NCBI GenBank assembly: GCA_947451875.1
Contig: CANGBE010000104.1
Coordinates: forward strand, 1 to 5,799
Source: Sphingomonadaceae bacterium
GTDB taxonomy: Bacteria; Pseudomonadota; Alphaproteobacteria; Sphingomonadales; Sphingomonadaceae
Length of the DNA: 5,799 nt
Direction: 5' to 3'
A program made the position numbers and the translations under genes. Positions 1 to 5,417 of this stretch are shown here, one piece after another. Positions within the stretch are counted from its first letter, which is position 1. Every line of letters begins with the position of its first letter. The notes beneath the pieces were generated by a model. It had not been told where the DNA came from. It saw only the letters and a program-made list of their open reading frames with translations, and did no database searches.

Positions 1-200
1 ACCTAACAAATGACAGCTACGCGCTGTGCGAAGCGCTTCTGCGTGAGACTGGTGTCGCCACCGCCCCGGGGATCGATTTCGATCCGGTCGAGGGCAATCG
101 TTTCATGCGTTTCAGTTTCGCCGTATCAACGCCCCTGATCGAAGAAGCGATCACAAGAATGATCCCGTGGTTTGCGGCGAGGGTCGGTCAGGGAGAGTAA
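1..200 (+). CDS. PLP-dependent class I/II aminotransferase, C-terminal end (5' end outside window)
   Basis: Only the last 65 codons are visible, read in the frame that begins at base 3 and stops at TAA 198-200. The segment has the C-terminal small-domain pattern of fold-type I aspartate/aromatic-type aminotransferases: ALCEALLRETGVATAPG, then the strand GNRFMRFSFAVS, then a final helix with IEEAITRMIPWF. The Arg in FMRFSFA matches the position that binds the substrate alpha-carboxylate in this family (Arg386 in E. coli aspartate aminotransferase numbering). The PLP lysine lies upstream of the window, so the substrate cannot be assigned. The stop codon is one base before the next start, and the hydrolase ribosome binding site lies inside this gene's end, so the two genes are almost certainly co-transcribed and probably translationally coupled. 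The family call is fairly secure; the subgroup is open. Confidence 0.85.
   Translation, partial: LTNDSYALCEALLRETGVATAPGIDFDPVEGNRFMRFSFAVSTPLIEEAITRMIPWFAARVGQGE
191..195 (+). promoter_or_regulatory. Ribosome binding site of the alpha/beta-hydrolase
   Basis: GGGAG ends 6 bases before ATG 202 and lies inside the last codons of the aminotransferase. It decides the hydrolase start, since the upstream in-frame ATG at 172 would place the first ten residues (a basic stretch unlike the family) ahead of the core beta strand. Confidence 0.7.
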
Positions 201-201
201 A

Positions 202-924
202 ATGGCGACGTTTGTTCTGGTTCACGGCGGGCATCATGGCGGCTGGTGCTACAAGAAAGTGGCGCGGATGCTGCAGGCCAAGGGCCACATCGTCTATGCT
301 CCCTCGATGACCGGAATGGGCGAGCGCGAGCACCTGCGCTTTCCCGGCATGAATCTGGATACCCACATCACCGATATCGTCCGCATCCTTGAGGTGGACG
401 ATCTGAGCGATGCCATTCTTGTCGGCCATTCCTATGGCGGAATGATCATCACCGGCGCGGCGGACCGCGCAACCGAGCGGGTTGGGCACCGCGTCTATCT
501 GGATGCCGCCTATCCGGTGAATGGCGAATCGCTGCTGGTTCATGCTGGTGCCAACATCGCCCCACTGGAAGCAACCATGCGGGTGATTGATGGCGTGGAG
601 CTGGTCGGCTTTCCCGAACATATGCCGCCGCACTTCTTTGGCATCACCGATCCCGAAGATGCTGCCTTCACCTCGGCCCGGCTCGGCCCGCAGCCTTGGG
701 CGACCTATACCCAGCCGCTGGTGTTGACCAACGAACCAGCGATGCGGGCGATCCCGGAAAGCCACATCATCTGCACCTCCACCATTCCCGGCCGCGACAT
801 GGACCTGCTGCTCGCCCGCTCTGAGGGGCGGGTCTGGGATATCGACACCGGGCATGACCTGATGATCACCGAGCCTGAATGGACAACTGCGCGGCTGGAG
901 GATGTAGCCGCCACGATGCAATGA
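202..924 (+). CDS. Alpha/beta-hydrolase fold protein (putative esterase-type hydrolase)
   Basis: A 240-residue soluble single-domain protein of usual length for the small esterase/hydroxynitrile-lyase-like branch of the alpha/beta-hydrolase fold. It opens with strand FVLVHGG (residues 4-10, oxyanion-hole HG motif) followed by HHGGWCY. The nucleophile elbow is GHSYGG (75-80) with Ser77, and the catalytic His is His218 in DTGHDLM. The third triad member is unclear: after strand HIICTS (188-193) the usual Asp is absent, and Asp200, Asp202, Asp214 or Asp216 could serve. There is no signal peptide or membrane segment, so it is cytoplasmic. I chose ATG 202 over the in-frame ATG 172 because GGGAG at 191-195 sits 6 bases before it and the family N-terminus begins at MATFVLVHGG. 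It follows the aminotransferase stop after one base. Esterase, lactonase or C-C hydrolase activity are all possible; the substrate is unknown. Confidence 0.9.
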   Translation: MATFVLVHGGHHGGWCYKKVARMLQAKGHIVYAPSMTGMGEREHLRFPGMNLDTHITDIVRILEVDDLSDAILVGHSYGGMIITGAADRATERVGHRVYLDAAYPVNGESLLVHAGANIAPLEATMRVIDGVELVGFPEHMPPHFFGITDPEDAAFTSARLGPQPWATYTQPLVLTNEPAMRAIPESHIICTSTIPGRDMDLLLARSEGRVWDIDTGHDLMITEPEWTTARLEDVAATMQ

Positions 925-961
925 TCCAAGCGCCACCGCGCGAGCGATAGATTGGCCATGC

Positions 962-987
962 GCCTTGCGCCCATTCCCGCGCAAGGC
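962..987. repeat. Perfect 9-bp inverted repeat (hairpin) in the hydrolase-dehydrogenase gap
   Basis: GCCTTGCGC at 962-970 and GCGCAAGGC at 979-987 are exact reverse complements separated by 8 bases (CCATTCCC). The stem is strongly GC-rich. No run of T follows (AATCAACTGCC), so it does not look like a classical intrinsic terminator. It ends 33 bases before the dehydrogenase ATG. It may partly terminate, protect or process the transcript between the two genes, or be a protein-binding palindrome. The hairpin is seen directly; its role is inference. Confidence 0.6.
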
Positions 988-1009
988 AATCAACTGCCCA
1001 GCAATTATC

Positions 1010-1014
1010 GGGAG
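1010..1014 (+). promoter_or_regulatory. Ribosome binding site of the short-chain dehydrogenase
   Basis: GGGAG lies 6 bases before ATG 1021. It supports this start over the in-frame ATG codons at 952 and 958, which have no such site and whose extra residues would run across the 962-987 hairpin. Confidence 0.7.
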
Positions 1015-1020
1015 TGGATC

Positions 1021-1782
1021 ATGGGCAAGCGTTACGAAAACAAGGTCGTCGTCGTCACCGGCGCGGCGGCTGGCCTTGGGCGGGCGCTGTCGCTGGGCTA
1101 TGCGCGCGAAGGCGGCGAGCTGGTGCTTATCGATATCGACGCCAAAGGTTTGGAGGAGACCAAGAGCATGGTCGAGGCGCTGGGCGCCAAGGTGACACGC
1201 TTTGTTGCCGACCTTTCAAACGAAGCCGGGATCGAGGCAGTGGGTGCCGCTGTGCTTGCCGCCTTCCCGAAGATTGACGTGCTCTACAATAATGCCGGGG
1301 CGGCCTATGGCGAGGTCAACACGCCGATTGACCGAGTTGCATTTGCCCGGTTCCAGTTCTTCATCGCGCTGAACACGCTCGCGCCGCTGTTCCTCGCCCG
1401 AGCGCTGCGTCCGGCTCTTGCCGCCGCCAAGGGATGCGTCATCAACCAGAGCTCGATGGCGGCTTATATGCCCGCCGGGGTCTATGGCGTGACCAAGGCT
1501 AGCCTCAATCAGTTGACCTGGGGTATGGCAAGGCTGTTCGGTGCCGAAGGTATTCGGGTAAATGCCGTGGCGCCGGGCCTGATGGAAACTGCGGCCAGCG
1601 CAAATTCACTGGGTGCCGACAAGCACGAAGCCATTCGCGCCCTGCAGATGCTCTCCGCAAGCGGCAGCCCAGAAGACATCGTCAACCTTGGCCTGTTCCT
1701 TGGCTCCGATGATGCGCGGTTCATCACCGCCGAAGTGATGCATTGCGACGCAGGCCATCCTTATCGCGGCTGGCGCGAATAA
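1021..1782 (+). CDS. Short-chain dehydrogenase/reductase (classical SDR), probably NAD(H)-dependent
   Basis: A 253-residue Rossmann-fold oxidoreductase of typical classical-SDR length that interconverts an alcohol and a carbonyl. Visible motifs in order: cofactor glycine motif TGAAAGLG (13-20); Asp38 at the end of beta-2 (VLIDID), which favours NAD(H) over NADP(H); NNAG (90-93); structural Asn118; Ser145 in INQSS; Tyr155 and Lys159 in YGVTK; and the beta-6 region RVNAVAPGLMET (179-190). The Ser-to-Tyr distance is 10 residues, about three shorter than the common 13, a compact loop seen in some SDR subgroups. The C-terminus ends HPYRGWRE. It is cytosolic, with no signal peptide or membrane span. 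The gene follows the hydrolase after 96 bases on the same strand, so it probably acts in the same route as the hydrolase and aminotransferase. Family assignment is secure; the substrate cannot be told. Confidence 0.93.
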   Translation: MGKRYENKVVVVTGAAAGLGRALSLGYAREGGELVLIDIDAKGLEETKSMVEALGAKVTRFVADLSNEAGIEAVGAAVLAAFPKIDVLYNNAGAAYGEVNTPIDRVAFARFQFFIALNTLAPLFLARALRPALAAAKGCVINQSSMAAYMPAGVYGVTKASLNQLTWGMARLFGAEGIRVNAVAPGLMETAASANSLGADKHEAIRALQMLSASGSPEDIVNLGLFLGSDDARFITAEVMHCDAGHPYRGWRE

Positions 1783-1784
1783 CG

Positions 1785-1799
1785 GCTTGCCTCGCAAGC
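1785..1799. repeat. Small hairpin directly after the dehydrogenase stop
   Basis: GCTTGC (1785-1790) and GCAAGC (1794-1799) form a 6-bp stem with a 3-base CTC loop, two bases after the TAA at 1780-1782. A second small stem, CCCG-CAA-CGGG at 1802-1812, follows at once. No T-tract is present, so a rho-independent terminator is not well supported, but tandem stems at this place could mark the 3' end of the metabolic transcript. Confidence 0.4.
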
Positions 1800-1830
1800 G
1801 TCCCGCAACGGGTCGCGATCCGGGCCTTTA

Positions 1831-1850
1831 CCTAGGCACCAGCACCTAGG
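1831..1850. promoter_or_regulatory. Paired CCTAGG boxes upstream of the 151-residue protein gene (candidate operator)
   Basis: Two identical self-complementary hexamers, CCTAGG at 1831-1836 and 1845-1850, have centres 14 bases apart and could also pair as a stem with an 8-base loop. The left flank TCCGGGCCTTTA before the first box resembles TCCGGCTTATCC before the CCTAGG upstream of the LuxR-type regulator gene (read on the minus strand). CTAG is usually rare in bacterial coding DNA, and every full CCTAGG in the window is intergenic. Binding by the neighbouring regulator is inference. Confidence 0.35.
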
Positions 1851-1897
1851 CTGGGGCAGACACAAGACAAACCGACTTAATTCTAAGATCGGCACTA

Positions 1898-1926
1898 TTG
1901 ACAGCGATGCTTGGGGGGCCAGTATC
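1898..1926 (+). promoter_or_regulatory. Weak promoter candidate for the 151-residue protein gene
   Basis: A perfect -35 hexamer TTGACA is at 1898-1903. At the expected 17-base spacing the -10 position is only AGTATC (1921-1926), a poor match, with TATCGC two bases later. A strong -35 with a weak -10 would suit an activator-dependent promoter, and the CCTAGG pair lies about 50 bases upstream. This rests on consensus matching alone. Confidence 0.25.
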
Positions 1927-1967
1927 GCGCTGCTAACGTGCATCCAGCGCAGCGAAAGGCCCCGAGC

Positions 1968-2423
1968 GTGGAAGAGAGTGATCTGATCCTGTCGAGCGCT
2001 CCGAGTTGGCCTGTTCGGATGTCCGAAATGGCTCTCGCCTGCTCAGGCGCTTTCGCTTGCGAAGAGGGGCGCCATCTAAGGGCTTTCTACGCATTGCTGC
2101 TGGCTGCGCCGCAAGCGTTGATGACTTGGGCAAGTGCCCTGCCTGCAGCCGATCGCATCGAAGCTCTGCTAAGAGCAGGCGCGTGTGAATCCGCTGCGCT
2201 AGCCCTTTTGGGCGATCAATGCGGGTATATGTTCTCCCGCGGCCCCATGGGCGAGGCCTTGGCGACGATTGTGCTGCCGGGTTCTAACAACGAATGCACT
2301 GCCAATGGCGACACACTGGCTTTGGCGATCGCGGCAGCCTTGGCGCAGGCGCTTAGTGAAAACTTTCAGTTACCGGGGGCTAAGAGAATGGCAGAGCTTA
2401 GTCCGGCGCTTCGATTCAATTAA
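1968..2423 (+). CDS. Unrecognised Ala/Leu-rich cytoplasmic protein, 151 residues, five cysteines
   Basis: I do not recognise the family. From GTG 1968 the protein has 151 residues, is rich in Ala and Leu, and reads as mostly helical with a likely short strand segment around GYMFSRGPMGEALATIVLPG (86-105), followed by a helix LALAIAAALAQALSENF (117-133). Cysteines are at 25, 31, 73, 85 and 110, with no CxxC pair. There is no signal peptide or clear membrane span, although residues 39-52 and 117-130 are hydrophobic. GTG 1968 was chosen because AAAGG (1955-1959) sits 8 bases before it; TTG 1911 and GTG 1938 are in frame but lack such a site. The gene converges on the minus-strand LuxR-type regulator and overlaps its 3' end by 8 bases. 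Shared CCTAGG boxes hint at common control. Codon use looks like its neighbours, so it is probably a genuine gene. Function unknown. Confidence 0.7.
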   Translation: MEESDLILSSAPSWPVRMSEMALACSGAFACEEGRHLRAFYALLLAAPQALMTWASALPAADRIEALLRAGACESAALALLGDQCGYMFSRGPMGEALATIVLPGSNNECTANGDTLALAIAAALAQALSENFQLPGAKRMAELSPALRFN

Positions 2424-3018
2424 TCAACGCTGCCTCTATGGCGATGCGGATCGCCTCTGAAGTGTGGTTGGCCCCCATCTTGCCGAGCATATTGGCGCGG
2501 TGAATTTCCACAGTGCGCGGGCTGATGTCGAGTCGCTCACCGATCTTGCGGTTCGACAGGCCATCCGCAACGCCAGCCAGCACTTCGCGTTCGCGGCGGG
2601 TAAGGCGCTCAATGCGGCTGCGGGCAACAGCTTCACGCAGACGTGTTCCTGACATGGCGCTGGAACGATCAGCGGCACGGTCTGCGCTTTCGCTTACGGT
2701 CGCGGCGTTGAGAGGGAAAGTCAGGTAATCCACCGCACCGCGCAGTATAGCTTCGACGATCCGGCCGGGGTCGACCGCTTCGGCATAGGCAACGATAGGC
2801 AGCCAGTTGCCACTCTGGCTCATAGCTTCGAGCAAGGGGCCGATGACATCGCCTTCGTCATGGACGAGCAGAACGCCTTCGTCGGGCCTTCGCGCGATCA
2901 ACTCGGCTACGTCTTCGAAGGGTTCGACATGCAGTGTCGAGCCAGAAAGGCTATGCGAAATGGTAGCGCGGCGGCGCGAGCTGCCATCAACTAGGAGGAT
3001 GGATGTGCGTGTTTTCAT
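2416..3018 (-). CDS. LuxR/NarL-FixJ-type transcription regulator with degenerate receiver domain
   Basis: A 200-residue two-domain regulator. Residues 5-115 follow the receiver fold (ILLVDGSS strand 1; VLLVHDEGD strand 3; LPIVAYAE strand 4; GAVDYLTFP strand 5). Residues 139-196 form a GerE/LuxR helix-turn-helix: LTRREREVLAGVADGLSNR, then recognition helix SPRTVEIHRANMLGKM (166-181). The receiver is atypical: the acidic pair is reduced to Asp11-Gly12, the phosphoacceptor position falls on His53 (or the shifted Asp54), the strand-4 Ser/Thr is replaced (Ala77/Tyr78), and the invariant Lys of the KP motif is Phe101 (TFP). It is therefore probably not switched by ordinary aspartyl phosphorylation and may act constitutively, by level, or through a ligand. 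The start at 3018 has no clear Shine-Dalgarno sequence. It is 139 bases from the kinase gene upstream on the same strand, so it probably has its own promoter. Targets are unknown. Confidence 0.9.
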   Translation of the reverse strand: MKTRTSILLVDGSSRRRATISHSLSGSTLHVEPFEDVAELIARRPDEGVLLVHDEGDVIGPLLEAMSQSGNWLPIVAYAEAVDPGRIVEAILRGAVDYLTFPLNAATVSESADRAADRSSAMSGTRLREAVARSRIERLTRREREVLAGVADGLSNRKIGERLDISPRTVEIHRANMLGKMGANHTSEAIRIAIEAALIN

Positions 3019-3042
3019 AGGGCAAATTCTTACAGGAATTCG

Positions 3043-3048
3043 CCTAGG
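3043..3048 (-). promoter_or_regulatory. CCTAGG box upstream of the LuxR-type regulator (candidate operator)
   Basis: CCTAGG begins 24 bases before the regulator ATG. On the minus strand it is preceded by TCCGGCTTATCC, similar to the TCCGGGCCTTTA that precedes the box at 1831. The position so close to the start would fit autorepression. This is a motif comparison only. Confidence 0.3.
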
Positions 3049-3148
3049 GGATAAGCCGGAGTCGCATCCATTCTGGAGATTAAGCTACGCCGAAATGGGG
3101 GCAAAAATGGCCTAAATCCGATACTTCTCTTCGGTTTAAGTGTAGTTA

Positions 3149-3162
3149 CCTAGATCGCTAGG
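3149..3162. promoter_or_regulatory. Palindrome CCTAG-N4-CTAGG at the kinase stop (candidate operator)
   Basis: CCTAG (3149-3153) and CTAGG (3158-3162) form a perfect inverted repeat around ATCG, and the kinase stop codon TAG lies within its right arm. On the minus strand it falls between a possible -35 TTGGCC (3161-3166) and -10 TACACT (3139-3144) with 16-base spacing, so it could be an operator inside the regulator's promoter. Each hexamer matches only 4 of 6 consensus bases. The palindrome is certain; the promoter is speculative. Confidence 0.3.
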
Positions 3163-4648
3163 CCAACGGCAGTCGCAACACAGCAGACAGTCCGGTAATG
3201 GTGCCGATATCGTCGTGCAGGTTGGAAAGGATCAACTTGCCGCCGTGTTGTTCGGCAATGGCCCGTGCCAAAGTCAGTCCAAGTCCGGCGCCGCCGGTTT
3301 CGCTGTTGCGTGAAGGCTCGCCTCGCGTGAAGGGTTCGAGCATCCGTTCGATCTGGTCGGCGGCGATGCCCGGGCCTTCATCGCCAATCGTGATCACCGC
3401 TTCGGCCCCGTCGCGGGCCAGTGATACAGAGGCCCTCTTGCCATAGCGCAAAGCATTGCCGATCAGATTGCGCAGCGCCCGCCTCATCCAAGTGGGGCGC
3501 ACCTGCAGCACCAGTCGCTCGGTGGCGAGAAGTTCAACGGGCTCGCCCATGTCTTCGTATTCCTCAACCACTGCGGCGACGAGCGCTGATAGCTCACTGG
3601 GTTCGGCGCGATCACTCGGTCTACCAACGCGGGCTAGGCTGAGGATATCGTCAAGGGTTCGGGTTATGTCTTCGATGGTTGCCGCCATCTTCTGCCGCTC
3701 GGCCTCATCTTCCACGCTCTCGATCCGCACGCGCAGCGCGGCCAGCGGTGTTTTGAGATCATGCCCGATGGCGCCCAGCATCACGTCCTTTTCGTCAAGT
3801 AACCCGGCAATGCGGCCTTCCATAACGTTGTGTGCCGAGATCAGGCGACGGACGTCATCGGGGCCTTGCGGCGCTATCTGGCCATCAAGATTGCGGGTTT
3901 CGGCGAACATTTCCAGCCGGTTGGTCAAGGCTGCCAGTGGCTGCGTCAACTGGCGCAAGACCAGCGCAATCACCCCGAATAGTACGGCATAGATCAGCAA
4001 AGTTTGCGCTATCAGCGTGGTGAGAAGTGCGCGTTCATATGCCTGGATGGGCGCGCGCACGATCAGCCATTCGGTGCTTCCTGCTTTGCGGATGCCGGCA
4101 ATCATGACCTTCTCGGCGATTGCTTCTGCAGGTTGACCTAGCAAGGCAGCGCGGCGGCTGAGGCGCTTCAGGGTTTGTGGATCGCTGCGCACTGGGCGCC
4201 GGATAACCGCGATTTCATCGACGGCAATGTCCTGATCCTTGAGGATGTCGCGCAGTTCATTTTCCGCGTCGCTAACTCGTTCTTCGCCGGCCCGTACGGG
4301 GCTTTGAGGGCTATGTTCAATGCGGAAGGTCCGCGGCCCGCCGAAAAGCTCGGGCGGTGGCTGGCCGTGGCCACGCTCTCCTGCGTCATCTGGCTTTCTG
4401 CTAGTCTCTGTTTGCGGCTCGGAGGCCGGATATTCGCGGGTTGCGGTAAACAGCCGCATGGCGACGGAATGGATCAGCCCAGCCTCGCGCCGATCGTGCT
4501 GGGCGCGGTAAAGCAGGATAGCGCCAAATGTCTGGACCAGCAGCAGGGCCAAGGCGATGGCCAGCAACATCTGCCCTTTCAGGCTTTTGGGCCAGAACCG
4601 CATCAGGGGGCCAGAACGCTTGACCGGTGCCATTTGAGAAAAGTCCAT
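3158..4648 (-). CDS. EnvZ-like membrane sensor histidine kinase
   Basis: A 496-residue inner-membrane kinase, partner of the OmpR-type regulator just upstream. Layout: basic cytoplasmic N-tail; transmembrane segment about 27-47; periplasmic sensor of about 160 residues (48-206); second transmembrane segment about 207-231; HAMP about 232-284; HisKA with the phosphoacceptor His296 in GHDLKTPL; HATPase_c with N-box RNLIGNALRYG (393-403), G1 GDEGPGI (422-428), EPF F-box (438-440) and G2 GGAGLGL (452-458). All catalytic motifs are intact. The periplasmic part contains a low-complexity charged and Pro/Gly-rich stretch (about 76-105, with HGQPPPE) and no recognised sensor fold. The first ATG is used by context: the regulator's TGA overlaps it in TGATG, so translation is coupled; Met6 and Met16 are alternatives and no good ribosome site is seen. 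It probably phosphorylates the regulator in response to a periplasmic signal, possibly a metal ion given the EF-hand gene. The ligand is not shown. Confidence 0.95.
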   Translation of the reverse strand: MDFSQMAPVKRSGPLMRFWPKSLKGQMLLAIALALLLVQTFGAILLYRAQHDRREAGLIHSVAMRLFTATREYPASEPQTETSRKPDDAGERGHGQPPPELFGGPRTFRIEHSPQSPVRAGEERVSDAENELRDILKDQDIAVDEIAVIRRPVRSDPQTLKRLSRRAALLGQPAEAIAEKVMIAGIRKAGSTEWLIVRAPIQAYERALLTTLIAQTLLIYAVLFGVIALVLRQLTQPLAALTNRLEMFAETRNLDGQIAPQGPDDVRRLISAHNVMEGRIAGLLDEKDVMLGAIGHDLKTPLAALRVRIESVEDEAERQKMAATIEDITRTLDDILSLARVGRPSDRAEPSELSALVAAVVEEYEDMGEPVELLATERLVLQVRPTWMRRALRNLIGNALRYGKRASVSLARDGAEAVITIGDEGPGIAADQIERMLEPFTRGEPSRNSETGGAGLGLTLARAIAEQHGGKLILSNLHDDIGTITGLSAVLRLPLA

Positions 4649-5397
4649 CAGTCTGCCGTTGCTGGACGGCGATGGACTTCGGCAGCGAGCATATAGCCGC
4701 CGCCCCAGACCGTCTGGATCACCTGCGGATTGCGGCTGTCCGCTTCGATCTTGCGGCGCAGGCGCGAGACCTGATTATCGACGGCGCGATCAAACAGGTG
4801 TGCCTCGCGGCCTTGCACCATGTCGAGCAGGCGATCACGGTCCAGCACCTGGCGCGGGTGTTCAAGGAAAGCGACGAGCAGGCGGAATTCGGCAGACGAG
4901 ATCGCGACAACTGCACCTTCCGGATCAACCAGACGGCGCTTGAGTGGATCTAGCATCCAGCCTTCGAATTCGAAGACTTCGTTTTCTGGAGCCTCGGCGG
5001 AGCCGCGCGCAGAACGCCGCAGCACCGAGCGGATACGGGCCACCAACTCGCGCGGTTCAAAGGGTTTGACGACATAGTCATCCGCGCCGATTTCCAGCCC
5101 GACAATGCGGTCTGTTGCTTCGCCGCGAGCGGTGAGAAAAATTGTCGGCAGAGCGTGCGATTCGGTGAGGTGGCGGCAGAGCGACAGCCCGTCTTCGCCG
5201 GGCATCATCACATCAAGCAAGACCAGATCAGGCTTGTTATCGCGCAAATGATTGCGCGCATCGGCTGCACTCGCGGCTTGACTAACCAAGAACCCCTGGC
5301 GGGAAAGATATTCCGCCAGAGGTTCGCGCAGTGATGCCTCGTCATCGACGATGAGCAGTTTTTGCGGCGTTGCTTCGTTGATCATAGCCACATTCAT
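4648..5397 (-). CDS. OmpR/PhoB-family response regulator
   Basis: A 249-residue cytoplasmic DNA-binding regulator. The receiver (about 13-127) has the full active site: Asp18-Asp19 in LLIVDDE, phosphoacceptor Asp62 in LVLLDVMMPG, Thr89 in FLTA, and Lys111 in VVKPF. A linker of about 12 residues leads to the winged-helix Trans_reg_C domain (about 139-238) with the recognition region FDRAVDNQVSRLRRKIE (202-218) and the wing WGGGYML (231-237). Length is slightly above the usual 220-240. The gene starts 20 bases after the EF-hand stop and its TGA overlaps the kinase ATG, so the three genes form an operon. Start choice is uncertain: ATG 5397 or ATG 5385 (Met5), and neither has a good Shine-Dalgarno sequence. 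A five-codon frame beginning ATGCGA at 5411 overlaps ATG 5397, which may contribute to coupling with the upstream gene. It likely controls this operon and metal or envelope-stress genes; the targets are inference. Confidence 0.95.
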   Translation of the reverse strand: MNVAMINEATPQKLLIVDDEASLREPLAEYLSRQGFLVSQAASAADARNHLRDNKPDLVLLDVMMPGEDGLSLCRHLTESHALPTIFLTARGEATDRIVGLEIGADDYVVKPFEPRELVARIRSVLRRSARGSAEAPENEVFEFEGWMLDPLKRRLVDPEGAVVAISSAEFRLLVAFLEHPRQVLDRDRLLDMVQGREAHLFDRAVDNQVSRLRRKIEADSRNPQVIQTVWGGGYMLAAEVHRRPATAD

Positions 5398-5417
5398 GGC
5401 ATGTTTCGCATTGCCTG

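Noticed and set aside
172..201. Upstream ATG for the hydrolase
   Set aside because: It lies within the aminotransferase 3' end without its own ribosome site, while ATG 202 has GGGAG at the right distance and matches the family N-terminus.
151..993. Long minus-strand open frame of 280 codons opposite the hydrolase
   Set aside because: It is antisense to a clear alpha/beta-hydrolase with intact motifs, its product looks like no protein family, and long antisense frames are common in GC-rich DNA.
952..1020. Upstream ATG codons for the SDR
   Set aside because: They would add 23 residues coded across the 9-bp hairpin, with no ribosome site; ATG 1021 has GGGAG 6 bases before it and gives the usual SDR N-terminus.
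1911..1967. TTG start at 1911 for the 151-residue protein
   Set aside because: No ribosome site precedes it and it would overlap the candidate promoter; GTG 1968 with AAAGG is better, though GTG 1938 cannot be excluded.
2413..2425. Possible bidirectional terminator at the convergent stop codons
   Set aside because: Only a 4-bp GATT/AATC stem is present, within both coding ends, too weak to support a terminator.
3112..3139. Possible terminator after the kinase gene (CCGA/TCGG stem)
   Set aside because: The stem is only four pairs with a 9-base loop and a very short T-run, so I do not call it.
3456..3992. Plus-strand Ser/Arg-rich frame opposite the kinase catalytic region
   Set aside because: Ser/Arg-rich low-complexity composition is typical of the antisense of GC-rich coding DNA, and the opposite strand encodes intact HisKA and ATPase motifs.
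4175..4696. Plus-strand frame of 173 codons opposite the kinase N-terminal half
   Set aside because: It runs antisense to the kinase sensor region, shows no domain and has no ribosome binding site; it is a codon-bias shadow.
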